Source of the DNA: Nannocystis pusilla
GTDB taxonomy: Bacteria; Myxococcota_A; Polyangia; Nannocystales; Nannocystaceae
DNA length: 64,000 bases
Reading direction: 5' to 3'
Assembly: GCF_020073745.1 (NCBI RefSeq)
Contig: NZ_JAIRAU010000044.1
Coordinates: 149,485-213,484 of the forward strand
Below the pieces are notes generated by a model, which was not told where the DNA came from, searched no databases, and was given only the letters and a program-made list of their open reading frames with translations. How positions within the stretch are numbered: position 1 is the stretch's first letter; each line of letters starts with the position of its first letter. The position numbers were made by a program, and so were the translations under genes. Below, piece after piece: positions 36,169-45,894 of this stretch.

Positions 36169-36627
36169 GCGGGGGAGGATGCCAGAAGACGTCGCGCGGC
36201 GGTGCTCGCCGGACGTCGTGGTCTCACCGAGCGAATGACCGTGCGATCGTCACGCCGCAATTGCGTACATGGGGGCGGCCCGCCCGAGCCCGCCGTGCAG
36301 CTCGCGCACGCGCTCGCACCACGCGACGACAGAATCGTCGCGCTCGAGCCGCGGCAGGTCGTGATCGACGCGGACCACAGCGAGAAGCTCGCGGCGATGT
36401 CGTCGGCGTACCCCAGCGGTCGTCGATGCCGGCGAGATCGTGGCGGACGCGAGGCGCGGGCATGGTGGCAGAAGGCCGGGACAGCGGACGGGCGGCGGCG
36501 CCGGCCTCGCCGGAGCGCTCCGACGAACACGGCCGTGCGCGGCGCTGCCGTGCCGGCGGGTGTTCTCGGCCGTTCGAGCTGCGGACGCCCGGCCCGCCGG
36601 ACCAGGTTCCGTTACCCTGGCCGGACG
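36169..36627. other. Gap with a possible gene remnant
   Basis: No intact gene is present. On the minus strand around 36250-36450, VVAWCERVRELHGG and, in another frame, YADDIAASFSLW resemble the C-terminal domain of a glutathione S-transferase interrupted by a frameshift. The similarity is by eye only. Confidence 0.3.
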
Positions 36628-37827
36628 ATGTCGACGGGCTCGCAGCAGGCGCACGCGCTGGCCGAGCAGCTCGAGCGCGACCGCCAGGTGATCATCGCGC
36701 GGTGGGTGGAGCGCATGCGCCGGCGTCACGTCGACAGGCAGACGCTGCCGACGCTCGAGACGCTGCCGACGCTCGAGCTGATCGACAGCCTGCCCGAGTT
36801 CCTGGTCCGCGTGGCCGAGGCGCTGCGCCAGGGCCTGCCCCAGGACGAGCTCGACGCCGAAGTGACGCAGCCCACCGTGGAGGTGGCCCGCGAGCACGGC
36901 ATCCACCGCTACCGCCACGGCTTCGACGTGCGCGCGGTCGTCGACGAGTACGCGATCTTGATCGACGTGCTGCTCGACTATCTCGCGGAGAAGGAGCACC
37001 GAATCGAGTCGTCGGAGCTGCGCTCGATCCTCCGCGTGGTCTCGGTGGGGGTCGCCGCGGCCGTCGACCAGTTCTCGGCCGAGCGCGACGCCGCGGAGCA
37101 GGCGAGCCACGCCGAGCTGCTGCAGGCGCGAGAGTACGAGCGCCAGTTGATCGGCGTGGTGTCGCACGACCTGCGCAATCCGCTGGCGATCATCCTCAAC
37201 TGTGTGACCATTTTGATGCGCAGCCCGGGCCTCAGCGAGCTGGCGATGCGGTCGCTGCAACGGCTGCGGAACAACGCGGAGCGGGCGGTGCGGCTGATCG
37301 GTGACCTGCTGGACTTCACGCAGGAGCGCAGCCTCGGCCGGATGCCGGTCCGGCCGGCGGACTGCGACATGCAGCAGTTGATCCGCGAGGCGATCGAGGA
37401 GGCCGCGTTGACGCATCCGGGCCGCACGATCGAGCAGTCGGGCGAGATGGGGGCGATACCGGGTCACTGGGACCGTGACCGGGTCGCGCAGGTGCTGACG
37501 AACTTGCTGGACAACGCCCTCAAGTTCAGCCCGCTCGATTCACGGGTGTCGGTCGACGTCGACGTCGACGAGGAGCAGGTGACGGTGGCGGTGCACAATT
37601 GGGGGAACCCGATCCCTCCGGAGCGGCTCGGCTCGGTGTTCGAGGCGTTCCAGCGCGCCGACCCGACGGCCCCCTCCCGCGGGTCGCTCGGGCTCGGTCT
37701 TCACATTTCGCGGGAGATCGCGCGCTCACACGGCGGCGGCCTCGACGCTGATTCGGCGGCGGACCGCGGAACGACGCTGACGCTGACGCTCCCGCGCCGG
37801 CCCCGGGGCGCGAGCAACGCGAGCTGA
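36628..37827 (+). CDS. Sensor histidine kinase with RsbRD-type N-terminal domain
   Basis: A 399-residue soluble histidine kinase. Residues 1-155 match the RsbRD N-terminal helical domain (AHALAEQLERDRQVIIARWVERM to EYAILIDVLLDYLAEKE), a stressosome-type sensory module. Residues about 170-240 form HisKA with the phospho-accepting His in VVSHDLRNPLAIIL. The catalytic HATPase follows with N box LTNLLDNALKFSP and G boxes (GSLGLGLHIS, DRGTTLTLTLP). There is no membrane segment. No response regulator is adjacent, so it is an orphan. An 18-bp direct duplication encodes LPTLETLPTLE at about residues 39-49. The ATG at 36628 is chosen; a much longer upstream frame is a shadow. Confidence 0.9.
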   Translation: MSTGSQQAHALAEQLERDRQVIIARWVERMRRRHVDRQTLPTLETLPTLELIDSLPEFLVRVAEALRQGLPQDELDAEVTQPTVEVAREHGIHRYRHGFDVRAVVDEYAILIDVLLDYLAEKEHRIESSELRSILRVVSVGVAAAVDQFSAERDAAEQASHAELLQAREYERQLIGVVSHDLRNPLAIILNCVTILMRSPGLSELAMRSLQRLRNNAERAVRLIGDLLDFTQERSLGRMPVRPADCDMQQLIREAIEEAALTHPGRTIEQSGEMGAIPGHWDRDRVAQVLTNLLDNALKFSPLDSRVSVDVDVDEEQVTVAVHNWGNPIPPERLGSVFEAFQRADPTAPSRGSLGLGLHISREIARSHGGGLDADSAADRGTTLTLTLPRRPRGASNAS

Positions 37828-37955
37828 CGCCGACCTCGGCCGTATGCGCGGCGAGCCGTTCGTCGGTGAGCCCGGAGCCGCGAGTGGCGGCGCGTGCCGG
37901 CGCCCGGCGGGCGGTCGGCTACCGCGGGGCCGCGACTCGAGTCATGGAAGCGGCC

Positions 37956-39125
<1,170 letters not shown>

Positions 39126-39452
39126 TGCGGCACGGCCGCTCGAGTCGGTCCTGGTGCCCCAGTGCGACCAGACGTTCGTCGGCTGCTGCATCCCGTCCTG
39201 GACGTCACCGGGCCGAACGTCTGCGCCGCCCTGGGCCTCGAGTGCGTGCCGCTGTTCGTCGCGGGCGAGGCGCCCGGCAAGGAGACGCTCGGCACCTGCA
39301 TGCCCGCCGTGGCGCAGCGCGGTGTGATCATTCGCCTGCGGCGGAGGCGCGCGAGCGATGAAGACCTCGTCGATCGCCGGCCTCGCGCGCGTGTCGTAAG
39401 GGCTCACCCCGACCTCTCGCTGTCGCTCCTCCAAGTCTGCAGAGCGCGCCGG
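39126..39452. other. Gap without recognisable gene
   Basis: The frame of the following gene is open across part of this stretch (VCAALGLECVPLFVAGEAPG) but without a convincing start or family. It may be a remnant. Confidence 0.35.
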
Positions 39453-40004
39453 ATGGACACGCCGGCCGCCCGGGCGGTACAAGCCCTGCGGATGAACGCG
39501 ACGAAGGCGGAGTACTCCGGGGCGGCCTTGAACTCGTTCGTGCTGGCGTTCGGCGCGGCGAACAGCGTCGTGCGGAAGATCCTCGCAGACGCCGGCGTCG
39601 AGCGGATCGACCCCGAGGGCTGGTACGACTACGAGTGGGCGAGCTCGATCTACTACCGGATCGGCGAACAGGTCGGGCGCGCCGCGGTCATGGCCGTCGG
39701 CCGCAAGATGATCGAGGCGGCCGTGTTCCCGCCGGGCATCGACAGCGTGCAGAAGGTGCTGATGAGCCTCGGCGCGGCCTTCAAGCTCAACACCCGCGGG
39801 GGCGACGTCGGCGACATCCTGTGCACGATCGAGGACGACTACAGCGCGACGATCGTCCGCACGCAGCGCGGCCTGTGCCCGTTCAACATCGGCATCATCG
39901 AGGGCTGCTGCGCCCGCTACGGGGTGAAGCCGCTGATCGAGCACGGGGCCGGCGGCTGTCAGGACGACGGCGCGCCGACCTGCACGTACCACGTGAACTG
40001 GTAG
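39453..40004 (+). CDS. V4R-domain-like small-molecule-binding protein
   Basis: A 183-residue cytosolic protein. The C-terminal half (GIIEGCCARYGVKPLIEHGAGG, then DDGAPTCTYHVNW) has the pattern of V4R (4-vinyl reductase) domains, which bind small hydrophobic ligands or haem/metal. The N-terminal helices (YYRIGEQVGRAAVMAVGRKMIEAAVFPP) fit the same family. Four Cys lie near the end (GCC, GCQ, TCT). The start at 39453 gives MDTPAARAVQAL. A V4R-like module also opens the STAS protein at 53631-54710. Confidence 0.68.
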   Translation: MDTPAARAVQALRMNATKAEYSGAALNSFVLAFGAANSVVRKILADAGVERIDPEGWYDYEWASSIYYRIGEQVGRAAVMAVGRKMIEAAVFPPGIDSVQKVLMSLGAAFKLNTRGGDVGDILCTIEDDYSATIVRTQRGLCPFNIGIIEGCCARYGVKPLIEHGAGGCQDDGAPTCTYHVNW

Positions 40005-40202
40005 AGTCGCGGTCGCTGCATTCAGGCGCGACGCGTCCGCCCATGCCTGTCCTTTGGGCCATGTAGTTCGCCAGCGTGGCCGGCGGCGCGCGTGACCGCA
40101 GGGCGCTCGCCGCCCCCGGCTCGGGCTCGGCCTGATGTCTCGGGGCGCAGCGCGGCGCGCGTGGCCGCCAAGAATGCCCAAGCGGGGCGGCGGCGAGGCG
40201 CT

Positions 40203-40988
40203 ATGATCGCCGGCATGGCCACCCGGGCTCAGCCCCTCCCTGTCTCGTTGCCTGGCCTGCACGCGGCGCGAGTGGCGAGCGACGCGCCGTTCGCCGGGGT
40301 GAAAGAGACCTTCCTCATCACCCGGTTCGAGTCGGGCCGCTCGGAGTTCTGGACGCACGGTCGCGCGTGGACGGGCGCGCCCGGCTCGATCGTCGTGTTC
40401 CAACCCGGCGACGTGCACCGCGACCTCAAGCGCGAGGGCCCGGTCACCTATCAAATGATCGGCTTCTCCACGCCCGAGGTCGACACGCTCCGCGTGCAGT
40501 CGTGTCTCGCGGCGGACGACCCGCGAGGCGGACCCTTTCGCCGCCTGCACGACGCGGTCGCCGTCGGGGCCGATGCCTTCACGCTCGAGTGTTTGCTCGC
40601 CGAGGTCATCGCGGCGATGACGGCGATGCGCGAGTCGAAGCTCGAGCCGACGCGACCGGTGCGGCGCGCGCTCGGGCTGATGCGCGAGCGACTCGCCGGG
40701 GCGCTGTCGCTCGACGAGCTGTCCGAGTACGCTGGGATGGACAAATTCCACCTCAGCCGCGCCTTCCGGGCGCAGGTCGGCATGCCGCCGCACGCCTACC
40801 TGACGCGGCTGCGCATCATGCAAGCGAAGGCGCTGCTGGCGGCGGGCACGAAGCCGAAAGACATCGCGCCGCAGGTCGGTCTGTACGATCAGAGCCAGCT
40901 CAACCGCCACTTTCGCCGCATCGTCGGGATGACGCCCGGACAGTTTTTCGCCAAGAACCGCCAATCCCCGGCGCAGGCGGACCGGTAG
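40203..40988 (+). CDS. AraC-family transcriptional regulator
   Basis: A 261-residue AraC/XylS regulator: an N-terminal cupin-like effector domain (about 15-150, with TGAPGSIVVFQPGDVHRDL as a cupin strand motif) and two C-terminal helix-turn-helix motifs (LSLDELSEYAGMDKFHLSRAFRAQVGMPPHAYL and KDIAPQVGLYDQSQLNRHFRRIVGMTPGQF). The start at 40203 follows GAGG at a good distance; 40215 is an alternative. It overlaps nothing and lies 10 bp before the epimerase gene on the same strand, forming a two-gene operon that it may regulate. Confidence 0.88.
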   Translation: MIAGMATRAQPLPVSLPGLHAARVASDAPFAGVKETFLITRFESGRSEFWTHGRAWTGAPGSIVVFQPGDVHRDLKREGPVTYQMIGFSTPEVDTLRVQSCLAADDPRGGPFRRLHDAVAVGADAFTLECLLAEVIAAMTAMRESKLEPTRPVRRALGLMRERLAGALSLDELSEYAGMDKFHLSRAFRAQVGMPPHAYLTRLRIMQAKALLAAGTKPKDIAPQVGLYDQSQLNRHFRRIVGMTPGQFFAKNRQSPAQADR

Positions 40989-40998
40989 TTTCCTGGAC

Positions 40999-41871
40999 AT
41001 GAAAATCTTCGTCACGGGAGCCTCGGGCTTCATCGGCAGCGCTGTCGTTCGGGAGTTGATCCACCACGGGCATCAGGTGCTCGGCCTCGCGCGCTCGGAC
41101 GCGAACGCGGAGGCGATCGCCGCGGCGGGAGCCGAGGTGCTCCGCGGGTCGCTGGCAGATCTCGCAAGCCTCGAGCGCGGGGCCGCAGCGAGCGACGGGG
41201 TCATTCACACCGCGTTCATCCACGACTTCTCGGACTACGCGGCGTCGATCGCGGTCGACCGCCGCGCCATCGAGACGCTCGGCAATGCGCTGGCAGGCTC
41301 GGGGCGGCCGCTGGTGGTGGCGTCCGGGACGTTGCGGGCGCCCGGGGGCGGCCCGGCGACCGAGGACACGCCTGTCGATTCGACATTTCCTCGCCTCTCG
41401 GAGGCGACCGCGCTGCCGTTCGCGGAGCGTGAGGTCCGCGTGTCGATCGTGCGACTGCCCCCGACCGTGCACGGCGACGGCGACCACGGCTTCGTGCCCG
41501 AGCTGATCCGCATCGCGCGGGACAAGCGGGTGTCCGGGTTCGTGGGTGACGGCAGCAATCGCTGGCCCGCGGTGCACCGGCTCGACGCGGCGGTGGCGTT
41601 CAGGCTCGCGGTGGAGAAGGCGCCCGCGGGGACGCGGGTCCACGCGGTCGCCGAGGCGGGGGTTCCGACGCGGGACATCGCGGCGGTGATCGGCCGAAGG
41701 CTCGAGGTTCCGGTCGAGGCGCGGCCGGTCGAGCACTTCGGGTGGCTCGGGCCGTTCTTCGCGCTCGACCTCCCGACGGCGAGCGAGAAGACGCGCGAGC
41801 TGCTGGGGTGGCGCCCCGTTCAGGCGGAGCTGCTGACGGATCTCGACCACCCCCGGTATTTTGCGCGCTGA
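40999..41871 (+). CDS. NAD(P)-dependent epimerase/dehydratase (extended SDR)
   Basis: A 290-residue atypical extended short-chain dehydrogenase. The nucleotide-binding motif is TGASGFIGSAVV at residues 6-17. The usual YxxxK catalytic pair is not evident; SGTLRAPGG and REVRVSIVRLPPTVHG occupy that part, so it may be a non-catalytic or divergent member. The C-terminal PTRDIAAVIGRRLEVPVEARP to TRELLGWRPVQ matches NmrA/SDR-like epimerases of the SDR family found beside AraC regulators. It is co-transcribed with the upstream regulator. Confidence 0.82.
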   Translation: MKIFVTGASGFIGSAVVRELIHHGHQVLGLARSDANAEAIAAAGAEVLRGSLADLASLERGAAASDGVIHTAFIHDFSDYAASIAVDRRAIETLGNALAGSGRPLVVASGTLRAPGGGPATEDTPVDSTFPRLSEATALPFAEREVRVSIVRLPPTVHGDGDHGFVPELIRIARDKRVSGFVGDGSNRWPAVHRLDAAVAFRLAVEKAPAGTRVHAVAEAGVPTRDIAAVIGRRLEVPVEARPVEHFGWLGPFFALDLPTASEKTRELLGWRPVQAELLTDLDHPRYFAR

Positions 41872-41898
41872 GGTGTGACAGTGAGGGAGGGTTCATCT

Positions 41899-42576
41899 AT
41901 GCTGACTGCCCTTGCCTCGCGCCACGCCATGAAGCTCCTCGCCCCGCTGCTTTGTTGTTCGCTCGTCGCCTGTCAGGTCATCTCCGATCTCGGGCACGAG
42001 CGCGAGTCCGCGATCGTCACGTCCTCGCTCGCCATGGTCTCGGAGGGGCAGGAGCTCGCCTTCGACAGCGAGCGTGAGGGCTGGGCCGCCGACCCGACGG
42101 CGTCGTGCGAGGTGGACGGGAGCGACAACGAGGCCACCGGGCGGTTCAATCGCAGCTTCGCGTTCGCCATGGCCGCCAACGAGGCCGACCCCGTCGCGTT
42201 CGGCGTGGCCATCGAGTTGGACGAGAGCGGCGTGTGGGACAACGAGATCGGCCTCCACGCGCGCGGCAAGGACGGCTGGCGGCCGGCCGAGGGCTGCCGC
42301 CTGGAGCTGGGCGAGTGGGACTACGAGGCGCGGTTCTTCGAGTTCAGCGCCGACTGCACGTTCACGCTGGAGGGCGAGGCCGACATCACCGTCGTCGGCG
42401 ACCTCCGGGCCGAGCGCTGCTTCGACCGCAGCGCCGTGTCGATCGAGCTCGCCAAGTCGATCGTGTCCGACGGCGTGGACGTGGCGGTGGACCTCGGCCG
42501 CGCGCTCGTCGACGATCCGGTCGGCTTCGCCAGGACCATCGCGCTGCTGCCCCTCTACGCCGCGGGCGGTCACTGA
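41899..42576 (+). CDS. Lipoprotein, unknown function
   Basis: A 225-residue lipoprotein. The ATG at 41899 has GGGAGG 8 bp upstream; the internal ATG at 41929 (MKLLAPLLCCSLVAC) would give a shorter, equally good lipobox, so the choice is uncertain. The mature part has an N-terminal segment (GHERESAIVTSSLAMVSEGQELAFDSEREGW), Cys residues near 105 and 135, and a C-terminal helical region (SIVSDGVDVAVDLGRALVDDPVGFARTIALLPLYAAG). No family is recognised. A hairpin pair of the ACATGT family follows at once. Confidence 0.7.
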   Translation: MLTALASRHAMKLLAPLLCCSLVACQVISDLGHERESAIVTSSLAMVSEGQELAFDSEREGWAADPTASCEVDGSDNEATGRFNRSFAFAMAANEADPVAFGVAIELDESGVWDNEIGLHARGKDGWRPAEGCRLELGEWDYEARFFEFSADCTFTLEGEADITVVGDLRAERCFDRSAVSIELAKSIVSDGVDVAVDLGRALVDDPVGFARTIALLPLYAAGGH

Positions 42577-42611
42577 GATGTCATCAAGGACATGTCACGC
42601 AGGACATGTCC
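42577..42611 (+). terminator. Double ACATGT-family hairpin at gene end
   Basis: Directly after the stop codon, ATGTC pairs with GACAT (42578-42593). Overlapping it, GGACATGTC, loop ACGCAG, GACATGTCC (42588-42611) forms a 9-bp perfect stem. The two are mutually exclusive folds. Confidence 0.6.
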
Positions 42612-42718
42612 AAGGTTGCAGTCGCTCAGCCCGCGCGCTCCAGGAGTGAGGAGTGAGCCGCGCGCGCGGACGAGGTCGGGGGTCCGCTCGACGGAGCTCG
42701 ACCGCGGGCCGAGACCAC

Positions 42719-42760
42719 GGCTCGCTCATGACATGTGCCAAGGGACATGTCAGGCGAGCC
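42719..42760. terminator. Long compound hairpin of the ACATGT family
   Basis: GGCTCGC pairs with GCGAGCC (outer 7 bp) around an inner GACATGT/ACATGTC stem, joined by a small internal loop (TCAT opposite AG). It lies in the spacer before the ABC-F gene. The remaining 42577-42985 spacer shows no gene. Confidence 0.55.
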
Positions 42761-42985
42761 CTCGACCTGGACATCGCCGTGCTCCTGCGCACCTCGCACG
42801 GGAGGCCGGGGCGACGCGGAGCGCGCCGACTTGCGCCCGGTCCCCGGATGCGGCTATCTTCGGGAGGTCGAACCTCTTCGGAGCTGGCCCGCCCTTGAAG
42901 CTGCACGCCTGAATCCCGCTGTCCCCCAGCTGCCCGCCTCGCGCCGCCCTGCGGCGAGCGACGGGCGAGATTCAGGAGCATCTTC

Positions 42986-44488
42986 ATGGCCACCATCCTC
43001 TGTCGCGACCTCGCGTTCTCGTACGGCGACGTCCCCCTGCTCTCCGGCGTCGACCTGCACCTCGTGCCCGGCTGGTCCGGCCTCGTCGGGGCCAACGGCG
43101 CCGGCAAGACGACCCTGTTGCGCCTGCTCGCGGGCGAGCTCGAGCCGAGCGCGGGGTCGATCCAGCGCGATCCGCCGGACCTGTCCCTGACGACATGTCC
43201 CCAGAGCGTGGAGGTGTGCACGCCGGAGATCGAGCGGTTCGCGGCGCGCGACGACGGGGCCGCGCGCCGCCTGCTCGGCGAGCTCGCGCTCGAGCCCGGC
43301 GACCTGCGGCGCTGGAGCAGCCTGTCGCCCGGCGAGCGCAAGCGCTGGCAGATCGGGGCGGCGCTGCTCGACGAGCCCGACGTGCTCCTGCTCGACGAGC
43401 CGACCAATCACCTCGACAGGGCCGGCCGGCGCCTGTTGATCGCGGCGCTGCGGGGCTTTCACGGCGTCGGCGTGGTGGTCAGCCACGACCGCGCGCTGCT
43501 CGACGGGCTCACCGAACGCACGCTGCGCGTCCACGGCGGCGGCGTGCACGACTGGTGGCTGCCGTACGGGGCGGCCCGGCAGACGTGGGAGGCCGAACGC
43601 GCCGAGCACAACGCGACCCGCGCGGCCCTGCAGAGCCAACACCGCCGGCTCGAGGGGCGCCTCGACGACCAGCGACGCGCCCTCGCCGGCGCGACGGCGA
43701 ACCGCAGCCGACGGGTGCGCAGCAAGGGCAAGCACGACAGCGACAGCCGCACGCTCGGCGCCGCCACCCTCGCCGAGTGGTCGGAGAAGTCGCTCGGCCG
43801 GGGCGCGAGCGTGCTGCGGCGCGCCATCGATCGCAGCGCGGCGGCCCTGGCCGACCACGCGTACGAGGGCGAGCTCGGCGGGCCGATCGCGGTCGCCGCG
43901 GAGCGCGCACCGTCGGCGTACCTCGCCGCGCTCGACCTGCCGGAGCTCCGCGCCGGTCCACGCCGCGTCCTCGGCCCGGTCCAGATCGCGCTCGCCCGCG
44001 ACGCCCACGTCCGCCTCGCCGGCCGCAACGGGGCAGGCAAGACCACGCTGATCCGCGCCCTGCTGGCGCACCTGCGCTGCCCGCCGGCGCGCGTTCTGTA
44101 TGTCCCACAGGACATGTCCGAACAGGAGGCCGTGGAGCACCTCGAGGCCGTGCGCGGGCTGGCCCCGGAGGAGCGCGGCCGCGTGCTCTCGGTGGTGGCC
44201 GCGCTCGGCGTCGACCCGGGGACGCTGCTGCGCTCGGCCCGGCCGTCGCCGGGCGAGGCGCGCAAGCTGCTGCTCGCGCTCGGGCTCGGGCGGCCCGTGT
44301 GGGGCCTGGTCCTCGACGAGCCGACGAACCACCTCGACCTGCCGGCGATCGAGCGCCTCGAGGCGGCGCTGGCGGAGTTCCCGGGGGCGCTGGTGGTGGT
44401 CAGCCACGACGACGCGTTCGCCCGCGCGTGCACGAGCGTCACGTGGCGCATCGAGGACGGAGAGCTGCGCGAAGAGACAGGCGCCTGA
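42986..44488 (+). CDS. ABC-F family ATPase
   Basis: A 500-residue soluble twin-ATPase protein. First half: Walker A GANGAGKTT, signature LSPGERKR, Walker B LLLDEPTNHLD and the switch His in VVSHDR. Second half: Walker A GRNGAGKTT, Walker B LVLDEPTNHLD and VVSHDD. The second signature reads RPSPGEARK instead of LSGGE, a deviation that may weaken ATP hydrolysis. No membrane domain. ABC-F proteins act on the ribosome (translation factors or antibiotic resistance); no neighbour decides which. The start has CAGGAG 7 bp upstream. A copy of the dispersed hairpin sits in-frame at 44100-44115 within YVPQDMSEQE. Confidence 0.92.
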   Translation: MATILCRDLAFSYGDVPLLSGVDLHLVPGWSGLVGANGAGKTTLLRLLAGELEPSAGSIQRDPPDLSLTTCPQSVEVCTPEIERFAARDDGAARRLLGELALEPGDLRRWSSLSPGERKRWQIGAALLDEPDVLLLDEPTNHLDRAGRRLLIAALRGFHGVGVVVSHDRALLDGLTERTLRVHGGGVHDWWLPYGAARQTWEAERAEHNATRAALQSQHRRLEGRLDDQRRALAGATANRSRRVRSKGKHDSDSRTLGAATLAEWSEKSLGRGASVLRRAIDRSAAALADHAYEGELGGPIAVAAERAPSAYLAALDLPELRAGPRRVLGPVQIALARDAHVRLAGRNGAGKTTLIRALLAHLRCPPARVLYVPQDMSEQEAVEHLEAVRGLAPEERGRVLSVVAALGVDPGTLLRSARPSPGEARKLLLALGLGRPVWGLVLDEPTNHLDLPAIERLEAALAEFPGALVVVSHDDAFARACTSVTWRIEDGELREETGA

Positions 44489-44882
44489 GCGGCCCGCGAA
44501 CCCCGACGAAGTCGGTGCCGCGACCCGGGCACGTCGAGCAGCCCTCGCTTGTTCTCCGCCGCTGGTCGCGTCGCTCGTCAAATACATTTTCCCGACATGC
44601 GCCCTCCTCGCGCCTTTGCCAGCTGTCGGATCTCCGCGCGAGGACGATGCTTGCAACGGGCGACGCGCTCGGTTCGTGACGATCTCGGCGTCGCCGTACA
44701 TTCCATCAATACGTGCATCTGCGGAATCATCGCACCCGCGGCTCCGGGGGGACGAAATGCGGGCGCCCGCGGATCTCGGCGGGAGGCGCGGAACGCGGTT
44801 TAGTGGCGGCTGCGGCGCCACTGCTGCCTTTGTGGAGGTTCCTGCGGCGACGGCGCTCGCCAACAATCTCCAGGAGGTCTCC
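44489..44882. other. Gap before PAS-STAS gene
   Basis: Nothing recognisable as a gene is present. Promoter elements are not identifiable by eye. The ribosome binding site AGGAGG (44872-44877) at its end decides the following start. Confidence 0.4.
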
Positions 44883-45830
44883 TTGGCGGAATCAAGCGAG
44901 TATTCACAACAGGACGCGGAGAGCGAGCTGGCGCAGCTCCGCAAGCGAGTGGCGGAGCTGGAGGTCGAGTCCCGGCGGTTTCGCGCGCTGGTCGGCTCGA
45001 ACGTCGTGAGCGTGCAGGTCTACCGCGCCGACGGCCTGACGGCCGAGGTCAACAGCGCCTACGAGAAGCTGTGGCAGGTCAAGGCGGCGGACGTGGCCGA
45101 GTACAACGTGCTCGCCGATCCGCAGATCCGGGCATTCGGGATCACGCCGCTCGTCGAGCGCGTGTTCAATCAGGGCGTGGCGATGCACATGCCGTCGATC
45201 CGCTACGACCCTCAGGAAACCGAGTCCATCAGCGCGGGCCAGGCCGCGTGGGTGGCGTCGGCCATGGCGCCGGTGGTCGACCCGGCCGGCCAGGTACAGG
45301 AGGTGATCCATATCCACCTGCCCGTCGGCGAGCTCATGCAGAGCGAGGAAGAACTGCGCGAGCAGAACCGTCGCCTCGAGGAGGCAGTGCGCGTCCGGAC
45401 GGCGGAGCTCGAGAGCAAGCTGGCGCTGATCGGTTCGCAGCAGCAGGCGATCCGCGACCTGTCGGTCCCGGTGCTGCAGCTGTGGACCCGCGTGCTGGCG
45501 TTGCCGCTGATCGGTCACATCGACGCCGACCGCGGGAAATTGATGCTCGAGAGCCTGCTCCGCGCGGTCACCGAGTCGCGCGCCGAGTGCGTGCTGATCG
45601 ACGTCACCGGCGTACCGGAGGTCGACGTCGAGGCGATCGCCTACCTCCGTGACGCCATCCGCGCGACCGGTCTGCTCGGCTCGCGCTGCATGCTGGTCGG
45701 CATCTCGCCGACGATGGCCGAATCGCTGGTCGCCCTCGACGTCCCGCTCGAGCGCGTGCCGACGTTCGCCACCCTGCAGGACGGCCTGCGCGAGGCGCTG
45801 ACGATGACGAGCCGCGCGCTGCGGACGTAG
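44883..45830 (+). CDS. PAS-STAS (RsbR-like) stress regulator
   Basis: A 315-residue protein: an N-terminal coiled coil (QQDAESELAQLRKRVAELEVESRRF), a PAS-like sensory domain (about 45-165, ALVGSNVVSVQVYRADGLTAEVNSAYEKLWQV), a second coiled coil (EELREQNRRLEEAVRVRTAELES) and a C-terminal STAS domain. RsbR homologues build stressosomes. In the STAS motif DVTGVPEVDVEAIAYL the position of the phosphorylatable Thr of B. subtilis RsbRA appears to be Val, so kinase control may be altered. The TTG start at 44883 is set by AGGAGG five bases before. The longer upstream frame has no such site. Confidence 0.87.
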   Translation: MAESSEYSQQDAESELAQLRKRVAELEVESRRFRALVGSNVVSVQVYRADGLTAEVNSAYEKLWQVKAADVAEYNVLADPQIRAFGITPLVERVFNQGVAMHMPSIRYDPQETESISAGQAAWVASAMAPVVDPAGQVQEVIHIHLPVGELMQSEEELREQNRRLEEAVRVRTAELESKLALIGSQQQAIRDLSVPVLQLWTRVLALPLIGHIDADRGKLMLESLLRAVTESRAECVLIDVTGVPEVDVEAIAYLRDAIRATGLLGSRCMLVGISPTMAESLVALDVPLERVPTFATLQDGLREALTMTSRALRT

Positions 45831-45879
45831 CTGTATTCGCGGCGGCTCCGGCCGCCGCATCGCTCGTTCGCGCAGGAAC

Positions 45880-45894
45880 ATGTCCTGAGGACAT
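45880..45894. terminator. Short ACATGT-family hairpin between convergent genes
   Basis: ATGTCC, loop TGA, GGACAT: a 6-bp stem that ends one base before the stop codon of the caspase-like gene. It may serve transcripts from both sides. Confidence 0.55.

Noticed and set aside
42588..42611. GACATGTC copies as LexA-like or other protein operators
   Set aside because: T-G pairs in several copies preserve RNA stems and not DNA symmetry, and most copies lie at 3' ends, not promoters. A protein-binding role is not excluded.
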